Part shown: positions 18,688-29,957 of the stretch, piece after piece
Position numbering within the stretch: position 1 is the stretch's first letter
How the letters are laid out: every line of letters begins with the position of its first letter
Origin: Discostella pseudostelligera
Taxonomy: Eukaryota > Bacillariophyta > Thalassiosirophyceae > Thalassiosirales > Thalassiosiraceae
Length of the DNA: 31,612 bases
NCBI GenBank assembly: GCA_036940085.1
Contig: JALLBK010000226.1
Coordinates: 1 to 31,612, forward strand
Reading direction: 5' to 3'
Notes under the pieces: generated by a model
What the model saw: only the letters and a program-made list of their open reading frames with translations
The model's database searches: none
Told to the model about the DNA's origin: nothing
Made by a program: the position numbers and the translations under genes

Positions 18688-19649
18688 ATCTATCCATATC
18701 AATATTGTAGAGAGGCAAATAATAAGGAGGTTCCGGGCGGATGCGACGACAATGACGACAAAAACAGGAGCAGGGAAATTCTAACCTACCACCGTTCACC
18801 GTCCATCCAAGTTCAGTTGTACCGACCTTGCTCAAAGTTCACTAAGCCCGCAATCCAGGTAGTAGCGGGGTGCGTATGTGAGGTCTGTGAGAGTGGCGGC
18901 GATTCATGTATGGAGCAGTGCCACATGTGTGTCTGCCGTCTTCTTTGCGTCGCAAGAGAGACTTAAGGTGGGCGCACAAGTTTTTTTCTCTTGACATCGA
19001 CTGCAAATACGACATCGTACGTGATTTTCAGATGTCTATCTCATTGGATATAAAATTCCTACTACTGGGGAGAAACGTTGATGGACAGACCGGTTTCTTT
19101 CATAAAGCGCTCATACCAAACTGACCCATGGGGGAAAATTACGATACCGGTTTTCAACAACTGCAACAACTGGCGAGTTGCCGTTGCTGACAAACGTCAC
19201 TCGATCGTCGCCACCATCTTCTTTCCAGGAGTTTCACTGGGAGACTGCACTTCTTCTGTTTCTTGAGTATCTCATCAAACATACCTACACCAGCTTACAC
19301 TCCCTCACCTCCTCTGCCCACTCCTAGAGATACTTGATAGGAGTACTTATCAAGGATGGCTGGTGGATGGAGGCTGGTGGCTGGAAGATCAGCGACCTAC
19401 TGGATACTCCTACAAACTAGTAGTAGAGGCGCCGGATTATCCTCCCTATCCACAATAATATCGTAGGAGTACCAAATATTAATTGAAATTGATAATGAGA
19501 GTCACAAGACAAACAAGTTCTCTATCTCATTTCGGGGTTCCTTGGAGAGTTGTTCGGCTTACAGTAGCGTATTATTTACCATTGGTTGCATTGTCCTTCA
19601 TTATGTTGCTGTCCGCAATTGCCAGAAATAGTGAGAAGAGTTCCGATTG
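18688..19649. other. Long intergenic region, no gene supported
   Basis: This is 962 nt between the AP2 gene start and the BioD-like gene stop, both on -. It contains an inverted repeat at 19333-19354 (arms CTTGATA/TATCAAG, 8-nt loop GGAGTACT) and two copies of the string AGGAGTAC (19339 and 19465). GGCTGGTGG is repeated near 19360-19380. Frames such as 18906-19124 and 19483-19674 lack domains. I see no RNA gene. The part next to 18688 is the likely AP2 promoter. Confidence 0.45.
19333..19354. repeat. Inverted repeat with AGGAGTAC loop
   Basis: The arms are 7 nt (19333-19339 and 19348-19354) with an 8-nt loop, itself containing the palindrome AGTACT. It could form a small hairpin or be a dimeric protein site. 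Too short to call a terminator. Confidence 0.4.
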
Positions 19650-21131
19650 TTATTCTCCCAACGACACTCGTTGAAGGAGCTGATCAAAATCAATGTATGG
19701 TTCGTAGTGCTCTACCGCTTTCATCACCCTGTTCTTGTCATCGATGTTTAATTTCGGGGTAAAGTCGTGAATCATTTGCATAGCCTCATGAGTACTATAC
19801 CCAACAACCATTACCGGTGCACCATCCAGTCCTTCAAACATCTCACGAACCTCATCAGCCATTTCGTATTTGTCCCGTCGCCCACATATGAGTAGAGCTG
19901 CTTCGAACTGCCTTTCTTCCATCCGTCGATTCCTCTGAAACTCTGCCATGAAACCGAGTATTATATCATCTCTTGTCACATGACAAATGTACAATGTTCG
20001 TGGATGCTTCGAACGAATATTTTCTAAAAAACGAGTAAGACTCGTAGTGATCAAATTGATATCTTTCACATTGTAATGACGATATCGATGCATACTCCCA
20101 CACATAAGTTCCGTGTGAAAGAGGCCCTCCATATCGGCAAGCGCGGGACAACCCAAAAATGGACGATCAGGAATGCAGCCGAGGAGTGGAATACCCCATG
20201 TGTCGTCTAAGGCTTTCGACATGTAGTATTTTGTTTGTTCGTATTTGTCTGGCCGAACTTTGTTAATGACAACCCCCGCTATGGGGACATTGAACTTCTC
20301 ACAGAGGACGCGATTGAGTTCTTTGATGGAAGAAGGCACCCTATGCATGAGGATATGTTTGATATTGACAAATAAATGCATCAATAGGTTTGAACTCACC
20401 CAGCTCGTCAAATGCAGACCCTAAGCGGACATGAAATCGTTTAAAGGGATCAGAAGATGTGAGGCGACAACAAATAGTCGAGTATAGTATATCATCGTGA
20501 ATTCCTCATACCTAACCCTCCATTCGCAATGAGCACCATACTGGCCCCCAGTAAACTAGCGACCTTTGCATTATTGACATGAACGATGCTGCCAACTGCA
20601 CAGTGGCCAGTTCCCTCGATGAGCACCGCATCACTGGCCCGAGAGACTTCGTCGAACGCAGTTTTAATTTGTTGTAGTTGCTCCTCATAGGATATCTGAC
20701 CATCGATACTGCACAGAACGATAAATATTTATAAGCAAGCGATATTTCTATTTAACTGATATGAAGGCGTCATGAACTCACAATTTTTTGGTGTACCCCC
20801 TCGGAATAATAACTGGACTCATATGCCGATAGTCGATATGATCCAAATGGAATTGTTCTTTCAGTAGACAAATATCTTTATCGACTCGAATATCTTCACC
20901 AAGAGCCGGGGAGTAGACGGTGACGTGCTGTTGACCAACGGGCTTGATAAACCCCACCTTCTCAAATCTCTTCTGCAGGCCGCTCATGAGGGCGAGGGAG
21001 GTGGTGGTTTTCCCGACGTGCTGTTTGGTCGCCGCGACGAAGATAGGGCGTGGTCGTTTCGACGAAAACATGCGAGAGAATACCGTGGCAGTCATTCTAG
21101 TAGGTGTGGAGATGGGGCTGGTTGGAAACAT
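19650..21131 (-). CDS. BioD-like / DRTGG P-loop protein (Pta N-terminal type), no transacetylase domain
   Basis: Exons are complement 20782-21131, 20512-20708, 20400-20420 and 19650-20320. The introns are 73, 91 and 79 nt. The joined length is 1239 nt, 412 residues, in frame. The start is the ATG at 21131; 21095 is an alternative. Residues ~24-45 hold a P-loop (FVAATKQHVGKTTTSLAL) as in the dethiobiotin-synthetase-like domain at the front of bacterial phosphate acetyltransferases. Exon 2 has EGTGHCAVGSIVHVNNAK. The exon 2-4 join reads IANGGLGSAFDELELNRVL, the family motif. A DRTGG-like domain follows (TLYICHVTRDDIILGFMAE to about residue 410). The catalytic PTA_PTB domain is absent. In bacteria this pair senses nucleotides or metabolites; here the role is unknown. 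The N terminus (SRMFSSKRPRP) may be a mitochondrial or plastid presequence. Confidence 0.78.
20400..20420 (-). other. 21-nt microexon of the BioD-like gene
   Basis: On the minus strand, bases 20420 to 20400 lie between an intron ending CTTAG and one starting GTGAGT. The 21 nt keep phase 1 on both sides. They supply the residues of GSAFDEL that complete the conserved GG-G-DE-LN motif of this family. Skipping it would keep the frame but lose seven residues. Confidence 0.72.
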
Positions 21132-21772
21132 TGGATTTGATTGATAGGTGGTCGGTAATGAAGGATTGGAGGGATGATGTTGTCGATGCCGCCGTCGCCG
21201 TCGGAATCGATGTCGATGATGATGATTGAGATGGCTTGTTGTTGATTGTTGGTTGTTGGTGGCGCATGCGATGCAGGATATGGTGGGTGGATGGCGCTCC
21301 CGCCTTTTCGCCACAATACATACTTGCTTCGCCAAATTTTCTTCCCGCCATTTGCTCCATACCGTCATCGCCTCGCCTGTCATCGCCATCCAAATCCAAA
21401 TCCAAATCCACCATCCATACGGCCGGTCGAGGACGATGACCTTATGTTTATGTACCATATCGCTTGCCGGAGCATGTTAAAGTTGATCTTGCATCCCATC
21501 CCTATCGCTTTGATCTGGTTCTTATTCTTACCAAACGTGTTAGGAGTACTTTACATGTTGATAGCATCTACAATCTATGCAATTCAGATCAAGTAATAAA
21601 ATTCCATTGGCGTAGAAAATATCGGGATGAGAACCGACGCGTAGCATTTATCTCGGCGCAGACATACAGTTCATCACGGTTTTCCCCGCCGCAACACACA
21701 ATTCCTTTGGTTTCATCTCGACAAGCATCTTCGTTATCAAGCTCATTCTCTTCGGAAGGTGGCATAAATAAA
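21132..21772. promoter_or_regulatory. Divergent promoter region with CTTCCCGCCATT
   Basis: This lies between the BioD-like (-) and HemK-like (+) genes. CTTCGCCAAATTTT runs into CTTCCCGCCATTTG (about 21327-21354), the same motif pair as at 3507-3635 and 29170-29260. A CCAAAT repeat (about 21393-21412) and an AGGAGTAC string (21542) follow. The + strand frame of the HemK gene is open here back to 21464 with no ATG, so an upstream first exon for its transit peptide could lie in this region. Confidence 0.5.
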
Positions 21773-22861
21773 ATGACAAACATTCATGAATCGCTTTCAC
21801 AAAAACTTCACCCTGGTACATCAGTTCACAACGCACTACGATTGTCCTTCCAAATGTTAGAGGAGCACTTCATCCCCGAACCAGATGAGAGTGTGTTTCA
21901 TTTGCTATCTCATGCATTGAATCTCAACTGGGAAACAGGCTATCGTCAACTGCGAGAAGTGTCGAAGTTACCATCTACTTTCCCCTCAATGAATAATCCA
22001 ATTATTTGCTTGGCACAACAGCCTCTGACTTCGGAACAATGCACTCATTACATATCACTCCTCGAACGGCGTCTACAATTTGAACCATTGCAATACATTG
22101 TAGGTCAATGGGATTTTCATCATTTGATCGGGTTAAAAGTTAGGAAACCGATGTTATGCCCACGACCAGAAACGGAAGAGTTGGTAGAGCTAGTGCTGGA
22201 GGAAATTAGGAAGCTCATTGACATTTCCGACGCCATGGAATTGAATGGGAAGATACGTATTCTGGATGTTGGTTGTGGCACTGGGGCGATTGGAATTGCT
22301 ATTGCACATAAATATCCAATGCATGTTCAGGTCCTGGCGCTAGATATTTCGCCGGAGGCAGTGGAGTTGTCTAATGAAAACGCGCACAACTTGTTGTCGT
22401 GTCGCTTGCGAGATCGAGATGCTGTGGGCAAGTTGTACCAGGCGATTCTTTGTTCGGCAAGGGACTTCACAAATACGGGAAATGCAACATATGAAATGAA
22501 CTTTGACATTGTTGTTTCGAACCCGCCGTATATACCAACGAAGGACATGCAAGATCTGACAACGGATGTCATAGGATTTGAGAGTCATCACGCTCTTTGT
22601 GGTGGGAATGATGGATTGGACGTCATTCGAGATATAATAAACCGATTGCCTCAATGGTTGTCATCTCCATCTAGGAGCAATCCAATGAGAGAACAACATG
22701 GGTGCTGCTGGATAGAAGTTGACGATTCTCATCCTGCGGTATTGGCGCAACTGCTTGCTCCTGGGTCAGAAGAAGCAACAACCTGCGGTGTTGAATATTG
22801 CAATGACTGCAAAGATATTTATGGACGAGATCGATTTGTCAAACTCAAGTGTATTAAATAA
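21773..22861 (+). CDS. HemK/PrmC-type release-factor glutamine methyltransferase
   Basis: Counted from the ATG at 21773 the protein has 362 residues. It methylates the Gln of the GGQ motif in peptide-chain release factors, using S-adenosylmethionine. Motifs in order: the N-terminal helical domain; QYIVGQWDFHHL, then CPRPETEELVE (about 106-138); the SAM-binding DVGCGTGAIGIAIA (D165 on); ALDISPEAVELSNENA; and the catalytic NPPY (N250-Y253) in VSNPPYIPTKD. The frame continues upstream of 21773 for about 100 codons rich in Arg/Ser with few acids (KFHWRRKYRDENRRVAF), which looks like an organelle transit peptide. It has no ATG, so the true start may be in an upstream exon. A mitochondrial or plastid release-factor target is likely. 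Confidence 0.85.
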   Translation: MTNIHESLSQKLHPGTSVHNALRLSFQMLEEHFIPEPDESVFHLLSHALNLNWETGYRQLREVSKLPSTFPSMNNPIICLAQQPLTSEQCTHYISLLERRLQFEPLQYIVGQWDFHHLIGLKVRKPMLCPRPETEELVELVLEEIRKLIDISDAMELNGKIRILDVGCGTGAIGIAIAHKYPMHVQVLALDISPEAVELSNENAHNLLSCRLRDRDAVGKLYQAILCSARDFTNTGNATYEMNFDIVVSNPPYIPTKDMQDLTTDVIGFESHHALCGGNDGLDVIRDIINRLPQWLSSPSRSNPMREQHGCCWIEVDDSHPAVLAQLLAPGSEEATTCGVEYCNDCKDIYGRDRFVKLKCIK

Positions 22862-22938
22862 ATGCATTATCATTCGAATTTATGTTCTTTATGAGCTTTA
22901 CTACTACGAACCATCGTAAAGAGAGTTTGGTACTGGAA

Positions 22939-22975
22939 CTGCCACGTGGAGTTCATACCCTGCCACGTGGAATTC
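22939..22975 (+). promoter_or_regulatory. Tandem G-boxes (CACGTG), 21 nt apart
   Basis: The unit CTGCCACGTGGA(G/A)TTCA occurs at 22939-22954 and 22960-22975, so the CACGTG cores (22943 and 22964) are exactly 21 nt apart, about two helical turns on the same face. It lies about 150-185 nt upstream of the PPIL4-like ATG. CACGTG is the core site for bZIP and bHLH factors; use here is inferred. Confidence 0.55.
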
Positions 22976-23124
22976 ACCAACACCATCATTGCCACCGCCT
23001 TTTTGTTTTGCCGGCCATTGCCATTGCTAGCCGTTGCCCATGCCATAGCCATTGCATTGCCGCCCGCCGCCGCGACCGACATGCGACATGGTATGAACAA
23101 TTGCCATTGAACCACCTCGACATC

Positions 23125-25278
23125 ATGTCTGTCCTACTCGAGACAACGTTCGGTGACCTCGTCCTCGACCTGGATGTGGATGGCTCCCCAGCATTATGCA
23201 AAAATATATTGAAGCTGGCAAAGGCGCGATATTATACGAACACTCTCATTTACAACATTGTTCCGGGGAAATATTGTCAGATGGGTGGTAAGCGTGCTTC
23301 TGTCAACGAAGCCTTGCATTCTTCATTGTCCGCATGAATCTTTATTGTCAACTCATGTATTGCGTATTGATTCATCTTTAAATGCATGTCATCAGACCCT
23401 AGTGGTGATGGAACGGGAGGTTGCACTATCTACGGTCTCATCGACTCGTACCAGACTTCGATGGCAGCCAGCGGCAACAAAAACAGCAACAACCAACGAC
23501 CCAAACAAATAACACCCGATGTCACGAAAAGTCAACGACGTTTCCTCCAAAGTCATGGGCGTAACTTATCCCCCGATGAGTTGAATCGAAAGGGATTAAT
23601 TATTGCAATGGAGATGGCCAATTTGCCACACACTATTGGTTCACAATTTCTACTCACATTGAGTGACACCAATGGCTTACGAAATTTGATTTCCACTGCC
23701 AACAAAGTCGATAACGGAGGCAACGATTGCACGGATAAGCAAAACAATACTGCTATTCGCTACCTTTCACTGGGGACCGTAGTGGAAGATTCTCAAAATA
23801 TATTGTCGAAGTTGAATCGAGCATACTGCGATGACAATGGCCGACCCTATGCGGATATTCGCATTCAACGAGCATTGGTTATACATGATCCGTTTGAGGA
23901 TCCAGTGGGGATGGAAGATCTGTTGCGGTGGAGGGGAGTTGAGTGTAATTGGGGGGAGGTGGGAGAAGGTGACATTCGAGATGATGATCTTATGGAAGGG
24001 TACCCTCTTGCGCCACAATCACCAGCCTATGATCGGCCAATCGAGGAAATTGTGCCTACACGTATCCAGGCCGACGACACTACATTATTCGCAACGGCGG
24101 GATGGGATGATAATAATGCATCGAATGAGTACGACGATGAGGAAGAGGAGGACGAGGCGGCACGACAACATCGATTAGAATTGCAAGAGAAACAAGAGGC
24201 AGAGTGGAGGAAGCGTCAGGAATCGAGTAAGGCAGTCCTACTGGAGATGTTGGGTGATCGTCCCACGGCGGATATTCAAGCACCCGAAAATGTACTATTT
24301 GTGTGCAAGCTCAACCCGTTCACGAATGATGAAGATTTGGAGCTCATCTTCTCGCGATTTGACTCTAGAGCCAAGGCGGAGATTATCCGTGATCCGGATA
24401 CTGGCGCTAGTCTTCAGTATGCATTTGTTGAATTCACGACCAACGAGGCATGCAATGAGGCGTATTTGAAGATGAATAATGCCTTGGTGGATGATCGAAG
24501 GATTCGGGTTGATTTCTCACAATCTGTTGCAAAAGTGTGGGATCGATACCATAGAAAGTATAGGATGGGAGATCGTAGCGGAGTAGATAGGGGATTCGTT
24601 GATGGGGGACAAAGTAATAGTGGACGAGGGAGAGGGAGAGGAAATGGAAGAGAGCATGGAGATAGGCGAGGGCGAGGACCAGGGCATTGGAATAGCACTA
24701 AAAGCAATGTTCCAGGTCGCAATTCAGATCAATTCGGATACGGTAACAAAGGACAACAGCAACCGCAGCAACATCAACCAGCAGCAAATGACAACCGATC
24801 AGAGGAGGATTCTGAATTTGACAGCTTTGGTCGAGTCGTCCGATCTCGAGATGCAAATGAGAAATATCACAGTCAACAATCTGAGAATGGCAATGGTAGC
24901 ATAAGTGGAAGTCACCGTCCTCGTGACAACAATCGAAGTCACAATCAAAGTCGAGATCGTGCTCATGACGCGAGACGGGGCGTAGGAAGTGGTAGCCGAA
25001 ATGATGATCGCAGGAGCAGATCTCCGTGTAGTGATTCATCGGATTCTGGCCGCAGGAAGAAAAAGCACCACAAACATCGACGTAAAGACAGTTCGCGAAG
25101 GAAACGAAGCCGCAGCCGTGAGCGAGAGAGGAAAGCGAAGAAACATCACCGCCATCGCCATCGAGATTATTCCTCGTCTGAAGACGATGAAACTCATGTC
25201 AAAAGCGTCGATCACACCATCGAGATCATGACAAACATCGGAGACGCGATGAAAGGTCTAATTCTCGATAATTTATAA
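23125..25278 (+). CDS. PPIL4/CYP59-type cyclophilin-RRM-RS protein
   Basis: Exons are 23125-23287 and 23396-25278, with a 108-nt intron (GTAAGC...TCAG) splitting the Asp codon of QMGDPSGDGTGG. It gives 681 residues. Residues 1-~185 form a cyclophilin-type domain (MSVLLETTFGDLVLDL; TIGSQFLLTL). The prolyl-isomerase site is degenerate, with Asn where CypA has catalytic Arg, as in PPIL4 relatives. An acidic linker with a charged helix (~285-330) leads to an RRM at ~351-432 (ENVLFVCKLNPFT; YAFVEF; DDRRIRVDFSQS). An RGRGRG box follows, then a long Arg/Ser/His/Lys tail (~580-655) of SR-protein type. Orthologues link nascent RNA, RNA polymerase II tail and splicing in the nucleus. The plant CYP59 CCHC knuckle was not seen here. 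Confidence 0.9.
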
Positions 25279-25342
25279 AAGTTGTGGAACAATGCTCAAC
25301 TCGTACTCCTATAGTTGCTAATCCTTTGCATAACTGAAATCA

Positions 25343-28300
25343 TCACCAGCGAATCGACACAACCCCGTCCTCGTTATCATTGGACCCTTCTATTTCAACG
25401 TGCACTCGTAATACTCTGCCGCCGCAGTTTCCTCCCATGGAAGGTCTAGCGGCAACCTCAAAATTTCCGGGCTTGCCATTGACATTCATCAAAGCATTAT
25501 CTAGCCGTTCGCTCTCGGGGATATAAATGTACACCGAGCCCTTCTTATTATAATCATTCTTCAATGAAACCTTTACGTGCTGATCGCTCCAAGCAAACGA
25601 ATCGACCTCAAATCCGCAGCTGAAATGTAAGTCACTGCCGATGTATTGTGGACGGAATGGGTCAGCAGGTTTGATGTGAAATATTTCAGTTTCGTGCGGC
25701 TTGAGCTTTTTGATGAGTGGATCATTCTCGACCAAAGTCTAGACAGAAGAGATGAATTAGTTGAGTTCAGTTCCGGGAAAATTCATGCGGAGCTACCAAC
25801 TTACCTGATGTGGAATCCACACATATTCTGACGACCAAAACGAAAATACGTGAAATCCATGTTCTGACATCTCTCCAAGTGGTGAATTTTCAGTGTCTAA
25901 GGATCGAGGAGTTCGTGGTGCGCCCATTGCGACAAAATCATCAATACTGTGCGCGACAAGCGCAGAAAATGATACGCTGAGCCTTGCTGAGTGATCGAGC
26001 CAGTTGCTGAGCGAAATAACAGTCCACGAGCCAAGCCCGGGTGCAACGGAAAAGCAGCTACGTTCGCGACCGTATGGATCGACATTCATTGGCGTGTATC
26101 CTATTTCACATTCTAACCTCGACGCTTGCTCTCTAAGGATTTTACCAGGATTCTGCATCGCTGGCACGTCATTTTCTGAATCTGAGTTGTTCAGTGAAGA
26201 CTTTTCTGCGCACCATAGTCTTAGAATCGATGGCATGCCATCATTCAGTGTGCTATGCAAATCCAATGGAATAGCTGACACGCCCGTTAGAGGGAAAATC
26301 CGCTTCGCAATGCTTAACCTGGCCACGCTCACTTTCTCCATATCATCCGACAGCAAGAACATGCCACCAGTCATTGCCACAATTGAGGCTGCGCTAATGA
26401 CTTCGTCATCTGTGAGTTTAGTCGATTCGCCAAGAAGGATACAGTCAGGATCATTATGCCACCAACGATGACCAAAAGGACTTCTTGACATAGTATTACG
26501 AAGCATTCCTCTCAACGCTGGCAACGTCCCATTATCCCAATGTGGAAATGGGAACTCTGGGACAAATGTAGGCCCGGTGTCGCACGAAATCCTCATTCCA
26601 TCAACAAATCCAATAGCCGAACCAATGGGGCAGCCGCATCCAATTATGAACGTGTCGTTGCCAGCTGCTGCACGGATGGTACGTAATCCTAAATACATTG
26701 CCTCCGCTCGGCTCATAGTAGGGTCGAATTTTCCATTTCCTTCAAGGCATGATGCATACAGGAAGTCAAGCTTCAACACTTCGAAACCCCATTCATCTAC
26801 AGCACGTCGAATGGTATCATGAACATGCTTCCTAACGCCAGGATTGGTGGCATCTAGCCCATAGAAGAACTTGCCGCAATTCGCTGAGTTGGCACACCGA
26901 CCCAAATCATTGCGAATAATCCACTTCAGTAACGAAATATGCAGATGAGATTGAGTAGTGAAAATTAATTAACCATAGAAGCATGAAATTCACTGAAATC
27001 CCTCGATTGAAAGAGGTAGATGACAACTTACGTCTGGGTGGTCCTTTGCCAATTTTGAAAATTTGTCACACGCGAATGGTGCCAGCCAGACTCCTGGTTT
27101 CATGCCCTTCGTCCGGATTGCATCCGCAAGAACTCTCATTCCACCATCTTTCACAAACTTACCCGGCTTTAGCGATGTCCAGTCACCCCATGCGGTCATG
27201 TAGCCATCATCAATGAGACAAACATTGAATCCAATCGATTTCTTCGACTTTTCTAGTATGTGGGCATTTTTATGGAGAGAATCGTGATCGATATCGCTGT
27301 AGTAATGATACCATGAACACCATCCGTAAGTGAGGCCCTTATCCATTGGACGAGCTTCGTTGTGGTTTGCAGTAGCACGAACGTAATAAACCATGGCTTC
27401 TTCATCATAAGTGGACGCGTCGACAATTTGGCAATACGCCCAGTCGCTTGAAACACTTCGCTTCGCAACCACACCTTCATGGCAGGCGTACAAATTAAAC
27501 CGACGAAGGTTCTTGTCCAACAAAACTACACCGTATTGTTGTCTCTGTGCTAAAAATCCAATGATTAGAGCAGGGCCACCTTCTTCGTCGAGAAGAATTC
27601 GCTCGTCATCGTACCGAGGTGTAGCAACTCCATTCGAACTGATACAAGCGAACATATCTGACTTGTAGAAAGCCGTTGATTCATTCAGCTCATTCACTTC
27701 TCTATCTCGATTATCATCATTGATTTTTGTTTCCATATTCTCGCTCCAACGATCTCCTTCAATAGTATCGTCAACGTCAGTGCCATGAACATGATCTACA
27801 GACAAAACCATCCCACCACGGTTGAACGCTCCACTGAGCAGATTTGGCATGGCACTTTTTGGCTGCGCCTTTCCTTGAACAACACTCCCCGAGAATGACC
27901 AGCTTTGATATCCATGAATGTAAACGTTGGTGGGAGTATCATAATCATAAGGTGCCGATGAGGACAATGGCAGACGATTCAGATGCAATGTGCCATCCGC
28001 CAGCAGAAAAGAATCCACGGCAACGTTTGGGTTGGGAGGATGGTCAACCTTCCACAGTAGAGGTGGGCATTTATGCAAAACTGTCGCATCTTCTTCGCCT
28101 TGGCATGGAATGGCGAATGTGAGAACCGGTCCACAGCGATCTGACAAGGCACTGCTCCATGTAGGGGAAGGTACGTTGTCCCAACAATCCATCTCGGGCA
28201 ATGCAAAGCCACATTTTTCATCAGAACGTTCAATGTCACGATAACTTTCACCATCATTGCTATATGTGGATCCAAACTTTGGACGGAGACGGATTCTTAG

Positions 28301-29011
28301 TGCGTGGCACTGTCCAATACCCTTAATCCAAACTCCACTCTCCTGAGTGCCACTGTTGCCATCACTCATTGCTGACTTAGATACCTCAGATGATAACGAC
28401 TGAGTTGCAACAATGGGCTCGATAGAAAGTACGTCCTCTACTGTATAGGTGACTTTCACTCTATGGATAGGTCTTGGAGCACCCGCAATCTGTCTTTTCA
28501 TTTTACCCCATCGACTTTCAGGGTCAGAACATTTTCGACACTTTCCACAGATACAGTCCGCTCCACTCGACAAGCAAGTTCCAATAGATTTATGCCAATA
28601 TTCTTTTTTCTTGGAAATATTGGTGTATGCTGGATATGCCTCGTGTGCCGGTCTATAGGTGACTGAAAGGAGTTTGGAGGAGGTAACATTCCATGGAGTA
28701 TGAGATTCCTGGGAAGAATATGACCAACTCAAATTCGGGTTCGGGTACTGCCCTGGAAGTTTAGTTGCTTTATTGCCATCATTTGACGTAGTTGATACAG
28801 AAACACCATGAGGGCATAGTTCGGCGAGGTAGCGCGCAGCGACGGGTGCATCGTAATTGGGCAGGGAATCTTCTTTTGACTTTGGTAACAGTTGCAATCC
28901 TTCGACGGTCGAGGTCGAGTCGACTCTGTCAGATTTGACGCCATCATTTGGCTTGGGGATATTCAAACGGAATATCCACCCAGGATAGTCGCCGTATTTC
29001 TCTGCACACAT
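25343..29011 (-). CDS. GH36 alpha-galactosidase-type glycoside hydrolase
   Basis: Exons are complement 27032-29011, 25805-26923 and 25343-25738. The introns are 108 and 66 nt and all joins are phase 0. It gives 1164 residues. The ATG at 29011 is used; the frame is open slightly further but without an ATG. The first ~560 residues should be the N-terminal beta-sandwich plus inserts. A (beta/alpha)8 barrel follows: GLTYGWCSWYHYYSD, LIDDGYMTAWGDW, GVWLAPFA, and the nucleophile Asp713 in EVLKLDFLYA. The acid/base Asp775 lies in MRISCDTGP. Both catalytic Asp are in place. The family cuts alpha-1,6-galactosides or moves galactose (raffinose-type sugars). No signal peptide is evident at this start. 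It is convergent with the PPIL4-like gene (64 nt). Confidence 0.87.
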
Positions 29012-29957
29012 TATAATTGCGGCGATGATCAATTCTCAAGCGATCGACTACAATTACTACTATGGCTATGGATCCAAACTGATCCAAATAGTATCTGCCA
29101 ATTCCATCGAGCATCACCTTTCACCACCGTTCATCGTCGTCGTCGTCGTAGGTGGAGATCGGAGTGGGCTCACTTCCCGCCATTATTTTGTCTTCGCCAA
29201 CTTTCGTCACACTATCTTCCCGCCATTTCGCCATGGGGGAGAATTTTCCCGCCAAAACTTCATCAAACACCTTCCAAGGCGGCATTTATATTAACCCCGA
29301 GACGGGAAAATTGTTCTACTTTACATATATGGCGCCAATAATGGTGGAATAGTGGGTTATATGCTGGCTATTTCGGTTGATACACTGTGAAATACAGGTG
29401 TGGGGCGTACTAGTACTACTAGTACTACTGCAGCTGCAGTTCCTGGAGCGTCGGTGGTCGGTGGTCGGTGGGCAAATGCAACAATATTAAGAATCAATAC
29501 CCTCATTAATCATCAACAATTCATGATTGTAGGTAGAGGAATGATGAACGGGACGATGGAAAAATATGGAGAGGAGATGATGATGATGATGATGATGATT
29601 GATGATGATGAGTAGCAATGGCAATAGGCATCGTCATCTTCGACCAGCTGCGTGCTCCATAATGCATAAAGATGAGATAACGATAGGTCTTCGGTCGACA
29701 CTCAAGTCGCCCTGGATGAGTTGAGCAGCGGAATGGGGGTTTGGAATTACTTATGTTTCTGTGACATTCACATCTGCGAAGAGAATTGTGGACTGGCACA
29801 ATGCGGCTCAGTTTAAATTTCAAATGATGTGCTTCCTGTTTCATTCTCCGAACCGAAGCGAGCAGGGGCAAGAACGAATCTTTCGTTCAATGAGTAGGTT
29901 CGTTTCAGGGAGTATTCTTCTGCCGCGTTTTTCTCAGATGATGACCACCAAGCGAGT
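29012..29957. promoter_or_regulatory. Divergent intergenic region with CTTCCCGCC cluster
   Basis: The region is 946 nt long. CTTCCCGCCATT lies at about 29173 and 29215. An E2F-like TTTTCCCGCCAAAA lies at 29244-29257, with CTTCGCCAA between and TTGGCGCC-type sites near 29328. Further on are TACTAG repeats (about 29408-29430) and a GAT repeat (about 29576-29612). The last part (29760-29957) may hold the 5' UTR or first exon of the PH gene: the frame of the ATG at 29958 is open back to an acceptor-like TTTCAG at about 29908. No other gene is supported. Confidence 0.45.

Noticed and set aside
18906..19124. 72-codon frame in the AP2/BioD gap
   Set aside because: No domain, no splice partners, and composition like surrounding non-coding DNA.
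19333..19354. Inverted repeat as a terminator or small RNA
   Set aside because: Only 7-bp arms, and not next to a gene end in the right place; kept only as a repeat.
20321..20411. Reading straight from TGGGTGAGTT into exon 4 without the microexon splice
   Set aside because: It gives a product (MTSWVSSNLLMH...) that does not match the family, while the 21-nt exon restores the GG-G-DE-LN motif.
21474..21596. Hydrophobic 41-codon frame upstream of HemK as its signal peptide exon
   Set aside because: It ends in a stop, and the GT/AG pair I tested (donor 21537, exon from 21588) does not join it in frame.
29400..29615. 71-codon frame ending in poly-Met
   Set aside because: It translates the TACTAG and GAT repeats; low complexity only.
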